NCBI GenBank assembly: GCA_024636595.1
Contig: JAGXGT010000119.1
Location: 1 to 13,746 of the forward strand
Origin: Sphingomonadales bacterium
Lineage (GTDB): Bacteria > Pseudomonadota > Alphaproteobacteria > Sphingomonadales > Sphingomonadaceae
Length of the DNA stretch: 13,746 nucleotides
Direction: 5' to 3'
Position 1 is the stretch's first letter. Each line of letters opens with the position of its first letter. This document shows positions 1 through 8,109 of this stretch, piece after piece. Below the pieces are notes generated by a model that was not told the DNA's origin, did not search any database, and saw only the letters and a list, made by a program, of their open reading frames with translations. A program made the translations under genes and the position numbers.

Positions 1-3000
1 ACCGAGACCAGACGGCTGACCCCGGCTTCGATCATCGTCACGCCATAAAGGCGGTGCATCCGGCTCATCGTCACCGCATTGTGGGTGACGATCAGATAGC
101 GCGTGTCGGTTTCCCGGATCATCCTGTCGAGCAGGTCGCAGAAGCGCTCGACATTGGCATCGTCGAGCGGCGCATCGACTTCGTCGAGCACGCAGATCGG
201 CGCCGGGTTGGTCAGGAACAAAGCGAAAATCAGGGCGATCGCGGTCAGCGCCTGCTCGCCGCCGGAAAGCAGGGTCAGGGTCGACAGGCGCTTGCCCGGA
301 GGCTGGGCCATGATTTCCAGACCGGCTTCCAGCGGATCGTCGCTGTTGATCATCTCCAGATGCGCCTTGCCGCCGTCGAACAGGGTCGCGAACAGCCGCT
401 GGAAATGCCTGTCGACTTCCTCGAACGCGGCGAGCAGGCGCTGGCGGCCCTCGCGGTTTAGACTGCCGATCGAGCCGCGCAGCTGATGGATCGCCTCGTT
501 CAGCTCTTCGCTTTCCTTGGTCGATTTTTCCCATTCGGTTTCGAGTTCGGCAAGTTCGTCAGCGGCAACCAAATTGACCGGTCCGATCCGCTCGCGGCTG
601 AGCGAAAGGCGTTCCAGCTCGGCGGACTCCTGCGATGCATCGCCAACCGTATGTTCGTCAAATTCGAGTTTCTTCGGTAGCACCGGAGCAGGGCATTCGA
701 ATTTCTCGGCCGAGATCCGGCCCATTTCCATCCGGCGCAAATCCTGGTTTTCGGCGCGGGCCTTGGCTCCGGCGCGGGTTTCGCGGGCCTGGCTGAGCAT
801 CTCGCTGGCCTGAGCGAGCCGGTCTTCATGATCGCGCTGGGCCAGTTCAGCCGCCTGCAGTGCGGTATCTTTTTCGGCGACCTTAGCGTTCAGCGCATCC
901 TGCTGTTCGGCGAGTTTGGTGACCTCGACCTCGATCACCCGCGGACGGTCGGCCAGACTGTCGACTTCGGCCTCAATCAGCGCGCCGCGTTTGGCCATTT
1001 CCTTCATCCGCGCCTCGGCCTCGCCGGAACGGTCCTGCCACGAACGGATCTGCGCGCTGGCGACGGCTTTCTGTTCCTTCACCTGCGCCAGCTTCTGATC
1101 GATGGCTGATAGCGCCGCCTGTGCCGACATCACCTGACCGCGCGCGGCATCGCGCTGGTCCTGCAGGGCTGCCCGCGCCTGTTCTTGCGCCGCACCGTCG
1201 GGCTTGCTGTGGCGTTCCTTTTGCGTCGCTTCCAGTTCGGCCAGCGCGGTCGCGGTTTCCGCTTTCAGTGCTGCGTCCCGTTCGGTGAGGCTGGCGGTGC
1301 GCTTCTGCAGCCAGGCCAGCGCTTCTTCCGCCTGATCGGCTTCGCGCAGCGCCCGGCGCAGCGCCTCCTCGGCATCGCGCCGCGCATTGCGGGCTTCACC
1401 GAGCTGTGTCTCGATTGTGGAGATAGCTTCGCGCTGCGTTTCGAGCGCAGTTTGTGCCTCGGCAACCTTGTTCTGGGCGGGCACCAGCAGATCCTGCAAT
1501 TCGCGCAGCCGATTGGCCCGGACCAACCGCTCGGCGCTGGCATTGCCATCGTCGCGGGCGACAAAGCCATCCCAGCGGCGCAACGCGCCGGACTTGGTTA
1601 CCAGCCGTTGGCCCGCCGTGAGTGATTGTCCATCATCGCTATCGGCGACAAAAATCTGCGACAGGCGATTGTGCAATTCCGTCGGCGCCTGAACTTTGTC
1701 GAGCAGGGTTTCGGTTCCTGCAGGTGCGTTACCGGAAGCGGTCATGTTGCCGCCGCCCCAGAAACGGTCGCCATCCTCACCAACAGAAGCGAGCAGATCA
1801 TCACCGAGCGCCGCTGCCAGAGCCCGTTCATAGCCTGCCGCCGGTTTGACCTGATCAATCGCCTTGTTGGTGCTTTCCGCTTTCGACAGTTCGCGGTTCA
1901 GCGCATCATGTTCGGATTCTAGCCCGGCCAGTTCCGCTTTCAGCGTCGCCAGACCGGATTGTGCTGCATCGCGCGCCGCCGTCGCCTCTATCCGTTGGTC
2001 CTCGAGCGTTGCAATCTTGCCGCCGCTGCCGTCCGCCGCTTTCTGTGCGGCATCCCGTGTTGCAATCGCTTCGGCCAGAGCGGCCTGAAGTTTGGCCTCA
2101 TCGCCCATTTCGGCGCGTTCTTTATTCAGCCGGTCGAGCTCCACTGCCAGCCGGTCATGCCGGGCCTGCGCCGCATCGACGGCGGCATTGGCGACCTTGA
2201 TCTCAGCCTGAATCCGCGCTTCCTCGGCCACCGCTTTGGCCAGTTCCACCTCTGCCTCGCTGGCTGCGCGTTCGGCGCGTTCGGCGACGCGTTCGAGGTC
2301 GGGCCTTTCCCTGTTCAGTTCAGACAATTCCGTCGCGAGCCGCTTTTCGTCCTGTTCGAGGCGGTCCAGCGCTTCCATCGCATCGCGGGTCAGCTGGTCT
2401 TCGCGCGCATTGTCATCGTGGATGCGCTGGGCCTGCGCCTGCAGGTCCAGCAGCCGCGATTTCAGATTATCGCGTTCGTTGGTCAGGGTCAGCAGACGAT
2501 GGCTGGACTCGCTGGCCTGTTCGCGCGCGCGCTGGACATCGGCCCGGAGGATGCCGAGCGCTTTGGCGCTTTCATTTTGCGCGGACACAGCCGCCTGCTG
2601 TTCATTCTGCGCCGCGATGACCCTGGCCTCGGCGGTTTCCGCTTCGGCCTTGGCGAGATCGGACGCCGCTGCCGCCTCTCGCCAGCGCGCGTAAATCAGC
2701 CGTCCTTCGACAAGGGTGATTTCGCTGCTCAGCTTCTTGTACCGCTCCGCCTGCTTCGCCTGCCGTCTCAGAACAGCCGCGCGCTGCTCCATATCGCCTA
2801 AAATATCATCGAGACGTGACAGGTTCTTCTCGGCCGCGCGCAGCTTCTGTTCGGCATCCCGGCGCCGGACATGGAGGCCGGAGATGCCCGCGGCTTCTTC
2901 CAGCATTTCCCGCCGCGCTTCCGGCTTGGAGGAGATGATATTGGATATCTTGCCCTGACTGACCAGCGCCGGGCTGTGCGCGCCGGTGGCGGCGTCGGCA

Positions 3001-3398
3001 AAGATCAGCGCAATATCCTTGGCCCGGACGTCGGTACCATTGGCGCGATAGGCGGAGCCGGCGCCGCGTTCTATCCGGCGGACAATCTCCAGCTCGCTGT
3101 CATTGTCGCCGACATGCAGCGAGGATACGTCGTTGGTTTCCCGTTCGGCGGTCAGCGCGACTTCGGCAAATTGCCGCTCGGGCCGATCCTGGGTGCCGGC
3201 GAAGATCACATCTTCCATGCCGCCGCCGCGCATCGACTTGGCGCTATTTTCACCCATCACCCAGCGGATCGCCTCGAGCAGATTGGATTTGCCGCAGCCA
3301 TTCGGCCCGACCACACCGGTCAGTCCCTTTTCAATGCGCAGCTCGGTGGGATCTACAAAGCTTTTGAAGCCCGAGAGTCTGAGCTTCTTTATCTGCAC
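1..3398 (-). CDS. smc: Chromosome partition protein SMC (3' end cut by window edge)
   Basis: SMC is the ATPase of bacterial condensin, which compacts and segregates chromosomes with ScpA and ScpB (not in this window). About 1132 residues are visible, so only the last few are missing. The N-terminal head has a Walker A motif GPNGCGKSN (about residues 31-39) and a Q-loop segment PALVSQGKIS. Long Ala/Glu/Arg/Lys-rich coiled coils flank a hinge near residues 515-625. The C-terminal head carries the ABC signature LSGGE (1044-1048) and Walker B VLDEVD (1070-1075), then the conserved APLDD. The start is GTG at 3398: an in-frame TGA lies at 3423-3425 and no other start codon falls between; the upstream G-run is a weak ribosome site. 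The frame at the Walker A end and at the left edge is the same, so I see no frameshift. It sits 72 bases after the DsbA-like lipoprotein gene and is probably its operon partner. Confidence 0.96.
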   Translation of the reverse strand, partial: MQIKKLRLSGFKSFVDPTELRIEKGLTGVVGPNGCGKSNLLEAIRWVMGENSAKSMRGGGMEDVIFAGTQDRPERQFAEVALTAERETNDVSSLHVGDNDSELEIVRRIERGAGSAYRANGTDVRAKDIALIFADAATGAHSPALVSQGKISNIISSKPEARREMLEEAAGISGLHVRRRDAEQKLRAAEKNLSRLDDILGDMEQRAAVLRRQAKQAERYKKLSSEITLVEGRLIYARWREAAAASDLAKAEAETAEARVIAAQNEQQAAVSAQNESAKALGILRADVQRAREQASESSHRLLTLTNERDNLKSRLLDLQAQAQRIHDDNAREDQLTRDAMEALDRLEQDEKRLATELSELNRERPDLERVAERAERAASEAEVELAKAVAEEARIQAEIKVANAAVDAAQARHDRLAVELDRLNKERAEMGDEAKLQAALAEAIATRDAAQKAADGSGGKIATLEDQRIEATAARDAAQSGLATLKAELAGLESEHDALNRELSKAESTNKAIDQVKPAAGYERALAAALGDDLLASVGEDGDRFWGGGNMTASGNAPAGTETLLDKVQAPTELHNRLSQIFVADSDDGQSLTAGQRLVTKSGALRRWDGFVARDDGNASAERLVRANRLRELQDLLVPAQNKVAEAQTALETQREAISTIETQLGEARNARRDAEEALRRALREADQAEEALAWLQKRTASLTERDAALKAETATALAELEATQKERHSKPDGAAQEQARAALQDQRDAARGQVMSAQAALSAIDQKLAQVKEQKAVASAQIRSWQDRSGEAEARMKEMAKRGALIEAEVDSLADRPRVIEVEVTKLAEQQDALNAKVAEKDTALQAAELAQRDHEDRLAQASEMLSQARETRAGAKARAENQDLRRMEMGRISAEKFECPAPVLPKKLEFDEHTVGDASQESAELERLSLSRERIGPVNLVAADELAELETEWEKSTKESEELNEAIHQLRGSIGSLNREGRQRLLAAFEEVDRHFQRLFATLFDGGKAHLEMINSDDPLEAGLEIMAQPPGKRLSTLTLLSGGEQALTAIALIFALFLTNPAPICVLDEVDAPLDDANVERFCDLLDRMIRETDTRYLIVTHNAVTMSRMHRLYGVTMIEAGVSRLVS

Positions 3399-3470
3399 GA
3401 GATCGCCCCCGCGCCGCCTCTGTCAGTCACCAAATTCAAATCGCGCCCCCTCTAGCGATTGGCCTAGCGC

Positions 3471-4220
3471 CTATCTGGCGCCGGCCTCCTTCAGCTTGGT
3501 TTCGACCATCGACCAGTTTGTGCCCTCGATTTTCTGGCCATTGATCAGGAAGGTCGGTGTTCCCTCGATATTAAATTCCTCTGCGGCTTTCTGGGTATCG
3601 TTCATCAGGGTTTCGGCCGTTTCCGTATTCGCCAGACACGCCTTGGCCTGATCTTCGGAAATACCGCGCTGCTGGAAAAAGGCGATCAGACCAAGCTGTT
3701 CAGCGAGGCGGACAAAGCGCGTATCGGGCGCAGATTGCAATATGTCGCTATAGGTCGCTTCGCCCATCGCCTGGGCTTTTTCAAACATCGTGCCCTGATT
3801 GCTCAAGGCCTGTTCGGTCAGCGGGAAAAACGGGCTTTCGCCGCCGCAGCGGGAGAGAATGGCAGCGGTCAGATCGAGCGGATCGCGGACGAAATTCCGG
3901 ACTTCAAAACTGACCTTTCCGCTCTCGACATAATTGTCGCGCAGCGGGGCAAAGGCCTGCTCACCGAAGTCTTTGCAGTGCGAGCAGGTGATCGACATAT
4001 ATTCGACCAGCTTGATCGGGGCATCGGGGTTGCCCATGACGATGCCGCCGGCATCGGTTTTCGAGACGGTCTCGGACCATTTCTGCCCGGCAGGCGCTTC
4101 GACCGATTCCACTGTATCGGAGGAACTGACTCCACTCTCGGCAGTGTCGTTTGCGCCGCCGCCACAGGCAGCCAACGCAAACGCCAGCGAGATTGGGAGA
4201 AGTGAAAGGGATTTACGCAT
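3471..4220 (-). CDS. DsbA-family thiol oxidoreductase, lipoprotein
   Basis: This is a thioredoxin-fold protein (DsbA/Thioredoxin_4 type), predicted to handle disulfides in envelope proteins. It has 249 residues. A short basic start and hydrophobic stretch end in a lipobox LAAC (residues 16-19), so Cys19 is probably lipidated, followed by a Gly/Ser-rich linker to about residue 45. The active-site motif is CSHC (79-82) and the cis-proline loop is GTPT (Pro222). Two further cysteines, Cys125 (RCGG) and Cys195 (ACLA), could form a second disulfide, as known in some alphaproteobacterial DsbAs. I chose the ATG at 4220, not the in-frame ATG at 4247, because AGGAA at 4232-4228 sits 7 bases before it and the signal peptide then begins correctly. 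It follows its paralogue by 27 bases. Whether it oxidises, isomerises or reduces cannot be told from sequence. Confidence 0.9.
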   Translation of the reverse strand: MRKSLSLLPISLAFALAACGGGANDTAESGVSSSDTVESVEAPAGQKWSETVSKTDAGGIVMGNPDAPIKLVEYMSITCSHCKDFGEQAFAPLRDNYVESGKVSFEVRNFVRDPLDLTAAILSRCGGESPFFPLTEQALSNQGTMFEKAQAMGEATYSDILQSAPDTRFVRLAEQLGLIAFFQQRGISEDQAKACLANTETAETLMNDTQKAAEEFNIEGTPTFLINGQKIEGTNWSMVETKLKEAGAR

Positions 4221-4227
4221 GATATTA

Positions 4228-4232
4228 TTCCT
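4228..4232 (-). promoter_or_regulatory. Ribosome binding site of the DsbA-like lipoprotein gene
   Basis: On the minus strand this reads AGGAA, with 7 bases to the ATG at 4220. It decides between the two in-frame ATG codons (4247 and 4220) in favour of the shorter product, which then starts directly with a lipoprotein signal peptide. Confidence 0.7.
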
Positions 4233-4247
4233 GTTCCAGATGATCAT

Positions 4248-4943
4248 TCATTTCGTGGGGAGGGCGGCCAGCGCAGGTTGCAGCGCAGGCCAGCTGTGCA
4301 CCTTGTCTAGCAGCTTGTCGTTGATTGTGAAGCTTGGCGTGCCGGTGATCTTGACCGTTTCCGCGCCATATTTGGTCATTGCCAAAATCTTGTCCTGGGC
4401 ATCCTTGTCCGCGAGACAGATATTGGCCTGCGCCTTGGTGATGCCACGCTTGGCCATGACCGGATAGAAGCCGACATCCGTCGCGATTTTCTTCAACCGC
4501 TCGTTGGTTTCGCCCTGATACCATGTCTTCTGCACTTCGGGAGACGTCGACATGACGGTTTTTAACCATTTGTCCTGCGAGGCCATCAAGGCGTTGTGAT
4601 TACCGAAAAACTTGGTCCGGCCGCCGCATCGCGCCAGAATCGCTGCGGTAAAATCCACGGCGTCGCGGACATAGTTGCGGACTTCCGCATTCACATGGCC
4701 CTTGGCAATATATCCGGACTGCAGAGGACCTTTGGAGGCGACTTCAAAGTCTGCGCAATGGTTGCAGGTGTAGCTGACATATTCCACCAGCCGATTTTTC
4801 GCCAGCGGATTGCCGATGATATGGCCGCCCATCGCCGACTGGGTTACGCGCTTGGTCCAGTCGGTCTGCTGTGCAGATGCGGGCGAGGCCAGCGCCGCTG
4901 CTGTCACCAATGCCGAAGCAAGATATGCGCTTCTCAACTTCAT
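4248..4943 (-). CDS. DsbA-family thiol oxidoreductase, secreted
   Basis: This is a periplasmic thioredoxin-fold protein of 231 residues with a Sec signal peptide (about 1-24, cleavage after ASPASA). The active site is CNHC (60-63) and the cis-Pro loop is GTPS (Pro203). Extra cysteines are Cys106 (RCGG) and Cys176 (ICLA). The spacing from CxxC to these is identical to that in the downstream lipoprotein (43 residues, then 70), so the two are tandem paralogues with the same disulfide framework but different dipeptides inside the CxxC. Its ATG overlaps the TGA of dciA (ATGA), indicating translational coupling, and its stop lies 27 bases before the next gene. No DsbB or DsbD partner is in the window. 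Annotation as a DsbA-like protein is firm; its substrate and redox direction are not known. Confidence 0.92.
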   Translation of the reverse strand: MKLRSAYLASALVTAAALASPASAQQTDWTKRVTQSAMGGHIIGNPLAKNRLVEYVSYTCNHCADFEVASKGPLQSGYIAKGHVNAEVRNYVRDAVDFTAAILARCGGRTKFFGNHNALMASQDKWLKTVMSTSPEVQKTWYQGETNERLKKIATDVGFYPVMAKRGITKAQANICLADKDAQDKILAMTKYGAETVKITGTPSFTINDKLLDKVHSWPALQPALAALPTK

Positions 4944-5611
4944 GTCTCGTCCTTCTTCTTGTCACCGCCGCCGATCTTGCCGACGACCTTTATACTCAGC
5001 TTCGCATCGTTCTTAGGGCCCGCTTCCGCCTTTGCAACTGCCGATGCCAGCGATTCGAGCACCCGGTTCAGTTCCGCGTCGCCAATATCGCGCAGATTCT
5101 CACCGAGCTGGATCGGCGCGGGCTTGAGCGATGCGGGCAGGGCGACCCTTTTTTCCTTGTCTTTCTTTGGCGTTACGACGCCTTGTCTGAATCTTATCTG
5201 ACTGACCGCGCCATAGCCGAAGAAGCGGTTCACCCGCTCTATGATGTCGGGAGCGATATGTTGCATCAGCGTCGCATAGGCCCCGGAGACAACGAGATGC
5301 AGCGTTCCGCCCTCTTTCTCGCCGCGCGGGAAACGAATCGATTCGGGCAGCGATACTGCGGCATAGCGTTCGCCGACGATCTCGGCCCAGCGGCTGACCA
5401 CCGAGCTCTGGATGAAGCCATAGCGGCGAAAGGCGGCGCGGCCGATTTCGGGCATCAGGTCTGATATGCTTTTCGCCGGCCCGCCGCGCGGACGTTGATA
5501 TTTCTGATATTTGCGGGCGGCTGGTTTTTTCGGCGATTTTTTTGGCGCAGCCTTGCCCGCAGCGACAGTTTTCGCCTTTTCATCGCCTGCACTGCCAATT
5601 TTCTTCGCCAT
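4940..5611 (-). CDS. dciA: DUF721 / DciA-family replicative helicase operator
   Basis: DciA is the ancestral, widespread partner that helps load the replicative helicase DnaB in bacteria without DnaC or DnaI. The protein has 223 residues: a very basic Lys/Ala/Pro-rich tail (1-45), then a DUF721 core at about 47-147. The core contains VVSRWAEIVGERYA (71-84) and the hydrophobic strand/helix segment LHLVVSGAYATLMQ (104-117), followed by NRFFGYGAVSQIRF, all characteristic of the KH-like fold. A charged, probably disordered C-terminal part ends in a Lys/Asp-rich tail. Long alphaproteobacterial versions like this are common. It appears to be the first gene of the operon with the two dsbA-like genes and smc, and it faces mutY across only 27 bases. 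I saw no good Shine-Dalgarno sequence before the ATG. The family call is strong; the helicase-loading role is inferred from the family. Confidence 0.88.
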   Translation of the reverse strand: MAKKIGSAGDEKAKTVAAGKAAPKKSPKKPAARKYQKYQRPRGGPAKSISDLMPEIGRAAFRRYGFIQSSVVSRWAEIVGERYAAVSLPESIRFPRGEKEGGTLHLVVSGAYATLMQHIAPDIIERVNRFFGYGAVSQIRFRQGVVTPKKDKEKRVALPASLKPAPIQLGENLRDIGDAELNRVLESLASAVAKAEAGPKNDAKLSIKVVGKIGGGDKKKDET

Positions 5612-5638
5612 AGCGGTCGTTTATGGCATGGCGCGGCC

Positions 5639-6706
5639 ATGGCCGTCGATAGTTTCTCCGCCAAGGCGCGTAAAATTTCTGCCAATATTGGTGCACATTA
5701 TGTGGATAACGCCAGAAAATTGCCATGGCGGTCGCCGCCGGGCGGCGATTTGCCTGATCCCTATCATGTCTGGCTGTCCGAAATCATGCTGCAGCAGACG
5801 ACCGTTGGCGCGGTCAAAAGCTATTTCGAGACATTCACCGGGCGGTGGCCGACGGTCGAGCGCCTCGCCAATGCCAAACAAGCGGACGTGCTCGCCGCTT
5901 GGGCCGGGCTGGGCTATTACGCACGAGCGCGAAACCTTCATAAATGTGCCGTGCATATCACTGAAAAACTGAATGGAATCTTTCCTCAGAAAGAGTCTGA
6001 ACTGTTGCAGCTACCCGGAGTGGGGGCCTATACCGCAGCGGCGATCGCCTCGATTGCCTTTGGTGAGCGAGCGGTCGTCGTCGATGCCAATATCGAGCGG
6101 CTGGTGGCGCGGCTGTTTGCCATCGACACGCCACTGCCCAGGGGCAAAGCCGAAATCCGCGCCGCGATGGACGCGATTACGCCCGCCAAAGGCGCTGGCG
6201 CTTTTGCTCAGGCCTGCATGGATATGGGCGCAACCATCTGCACATCGAAAAAACCGAAATGCGACATTTGTCCGGTCCAGAAACAATGCGCGGCTTGTGA
6301 GCTTGGCAATATGGAATCGTTCCCGGTCAAGCCGCCGAAGAAGGTCAAGCCGGTCCGCCGTGCGCGGTTCTTCTGGGTTGAGCAGCAGGACAGGATATTG
6401 CTGGCCACCCGGCCGCCACAAGGCATGCTCGGCGGGATGCGGGCCCTGCCGGATGATGGCTGGGCAGCGAGAAGCGACGGCCACGCGACGCCGCCGATCG
6501 CGGGCGATTGGCGGGTGCATGACAATATTGTGCAGCACAGCTTCACCCATTTCTCGCTTGAGGTCGATTTGGCAGTTTATCAGGGCGAAAAAATCGCTAC
6601 TGATATGGATCATGATATCTGGTGGCCGCTCGACGATATCGCGGAGGCGGGATTGCCGACGCTCTATGCCAAGGCTGTGAAATGGAAACTGAAGGAAGAA
6701 AAATGA
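5639..6706 (+). CDS. mutY: A/G-specific adenine DNA glycosylase MutY
   Basis: MutY removes adenine mispaired with 8-oxoguanine in base-excision repair. It has 355 residues, a normal length. Visible are the N-terminal WRSPP and SEIMLQQT motifs with catalytic Glu48, the helix-hairpin-helix LPGVGAYTAAA (125-135) and catalytic Asp149 in VVVDAN. The four iron-sulfur cysteines are Cys201, 208, 211 and 217 (spacing 6-2-5). A C-terminal NUDIX-like 8-oxoG recognition domain has HSFTHF at 300-305. The start at 5639 is the only in-frame ATG that begins just before the family's N terminus; the longer upstream frame would run antisense through dciA. The ATG lies inside a perfect 12-base palindrome and lacks a clear Shine-Dalgarno sequence. 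Its stop overlaps the next start (ATGA), so it leads a plus-strand unit. Confidence 0.97.
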   Translation: MAVDSFSAKARKISANIGAHYVDNARKLPWRSPPGGDLPDPYHVWLSEIMLQQTTVGAVKSYFETFTGRWPTVERLANAKQADVLAAWAGLGYYARARNLHKCAVHITEKLNGIFPQKESELLQLPGVGAYTAAAIASIAFGERAVVVDANIERLVARLFAIDTPLPRGKAEIRAAMDAITPAKGAGAFAQACMDMGATICTSKKPKCDICPVQKQCAACELGNMESFPVKPPKKVKPVRRARFFWVEQQDRILLATRPPQGMLGGMRALPDDGWAARSDGHATPPIAGDWRVHDNIVQHSFTHFSLEVDLAVYQGEKIATDMDHDIWWPLDDIAEAGLPTLYAKAVKWKLKEEK

Positions 6707-8046
6707 ACGCTGAAAAACCTGCAAATTCATCGCTAGGGTCTTCGTTTTCCCGGCGGTCCGTGCTCGGCGGCATTGGTAGCGGGGCCTTTCTTGCTGGCAT
6801 GCCCGGCATTGCTTTCGCCCACGAAATGGGTGCCGGTTTTCCGGGCCTGACCAAGATTATCAACGAATATGTCGCCGACAAGAAGGTTGCCGGCATGCTG
6901 GCGATGATCGGTTTCGGTCAGACAGCGCCGCAGGTCATTGCTGCCGGTTCGCTGACGCTCGGCGGACAAAAACCAGTCGATACCAATACATTGTGGCGGA
7001 TGTATTCGCAGACCAAGCCGATCACCGGCATGGCGACGATGATGCTGGTAGAAGACGGCCTGATCTCCCTCGATCAGCCCTTGTCGGATATCTTCCCCGA
7101 ATTTGCCGACATGCAGGTGCTGATCGATCCGGAAGGCGCGCTGGACAATGTCGGCCCGGCGAAGAGGCCGATTACCATAAGACAGCTACAGACCCACACC
7201 GCCGGGCTTGGCTATACGATCATCTCCAAGGGGCCGATCCAGAAGGCCTATCTGGCAGCGGGCCTGACCCCTGGCCGCGTCAGCCGCAATCCGATCGCGG
7301 GCGTCGATGCCGGTGCGCCAACGCCCGACATCATGACCTTCGTCAAGCGTCTGTCGGAACTGCCGCTGGTCTATCAACCCGGATCGCAGTGGAGCTATTC
7401 GCTTGGCCATGACGTCTTGAGCGCCGTAATCGAGAAAGTGTCGGGCAAGCCGCTCGACCAGTTTCTGCAGGAACGGATGTTTGGGCCGCTCGGCATGGAC
7501 AACATATTCTATAATGTTCCTGCCGATCGAGCGATCGATCTTGCCGACAATTATGCCCCGTTCGCGGGCTCGCTGATTCCGATCGATCCGGGCGCGACCA
7601 GCATTTTTCTCGACAAGCCGCCCTTTGCCTTTGGCAGCACCGGTCTGGTGGGAACCGCGGGTGATTATGACAAGTTCCTGCAAATGCTGCTCGGCTTTGG
7701 CACGCTGAACGGAGTTCAGGTGATGAAGCCGGAGACGGTGAAGCTTGGCATGTCCAATCTTCTGCCGAAAACCGCCAGTACCAAGGGCACCTGGGTTGCC
7801 AATCACGGCTTTGGCGCCGGTGGACGCTCTGGCCTTGGTACCGACGTCAGCCCGGCTGGCACATTCGGCTGGGGTGGCGCAGCCGGGACATCGGCCTTTG
7901 TCGACACCGTGCGCGGTATCCGGGCTGGCGGTTATACTCAATATATCCCGTCGAACAGCTATCCCTTCCAGTCGGATTTCCCGAAATATGTCTATGCCGA
8001 CCTGATGGGCAGTGCTCAGGCAGGTGCGGGTAATACCAGCCCGTGA
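6703..8046 (+). CDS. Tat-exported serine hydrolase, beta-lactamase/esterase (PF00144) family
   Basis: This is a 447-residue member of the class C beta-lactamase/penicillin-binding-protein-like serine hydrolases, a family that includes esterases and peptidases. The N terminus has a twin-arginine signal (SRRSVLGG, Arg17-Arg18) and a likely cleavage after AFA (39), so a folded protein would be exported to the periplasm. The catalytic SxxK is SQTK (Ser102, Lys105). The usual YxN position reads YSL (Tyr232), and near the C terminus FGWGGAAGT replaces KTG; both fit esterase-like members better than true beta-lactamases. The start at 6703 overlaps the mutY stop (ATGA) and has a strong AAGGAAG at 6692-6698; earlier in-frame ATGs at 6622 and 6682 lack this. 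Its substrate is unknown. It should not be read as an antibiotic-resistance gene. Confidence 0.9.
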   Translation: MNAEKPANSSLGSSFSRRSVLGGIGSGAFLAGMPGIAFAHEMGAGFPGLTKIINEYVADKKVAGMLAMIGFGQTAPQVIAAGSLTLGGQKPVDTNTLWRMYSQTKPITGMATMMLVEDGLISLDQPLSDIFPEFADMQVLIDPEGALDNVGPAKRPITIRQLQTHTAGLGYTIISKGPIQKAYLAAGLTPGRVSRNPIAGVDAGAPTPDIMTFVKRLSELPLVYQPGSQWSYSLGHDVLSAVIEKVSGKPLDQFLQERMFGPLGMDNIFYNVPADRAIDLADNYAPFAGSLIPIDPGATSIFLDKPPFAFGSTGLVGTAGDYDKFLQMLLGFGTLNGVQVMKPETVKLGMSNLLPKTASTKGTWVANHGFGAGGRSGLGTDVSPAGTFGWGGAAGTSAFVDTVRGIRAGGYTQYIPSNSYPFQSDFPKYVYADLMGSAQAGAGNTSP

Positions 8047-8061
8047 CCTGAGATTGCGTCG

Positions 8062-8077
8062 TCCCCCAAAAGGGGGA
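8062..8077. other. Small G/C hairpin between hydrolase gene and nudC
   Basis: The sequence TCCCCCAAAAGGGGGA can form a 6-base-pair stem with an AAAA loop. It lies in the 63-base gap after the serine hydrolase stop and before nudC. No T-run follows on the plus strand, so it is not a standard intrinsic terminator. It could stabilise the upstream mRNA end, attenuate transcription, or be a remnant of a dispersed intergenic repeat. Confidence 0.4.
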
Positions 8078-8109
8078 GGCGGCAGAAGTAAAAATGTGCC
8101 GGAGAGAAG

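Noticed and set aside
1959..2801. Long open frame (280 codons) on the plus strand, and many shorter ones between 54 and 3455
   Set aside because: All lie antisense to smc, whose frame is continuous with intact Walker A, hinge, signature and Walker B motifs. They are shadows of GC-rich codon usage.
5495..5638. N-terminal extension of mutY from an upstream start
   Set aside because: It would be antisense to dciA and adds residues not found in MutY; the family N terminus fits the ATG at 5639.
6703..8046. Antibiotic-resistance beta-lactamase
   Set aside because: The YxN and KTG motifs of true class C enzymes are missing; serine hydrolase/esterase is the safer name.
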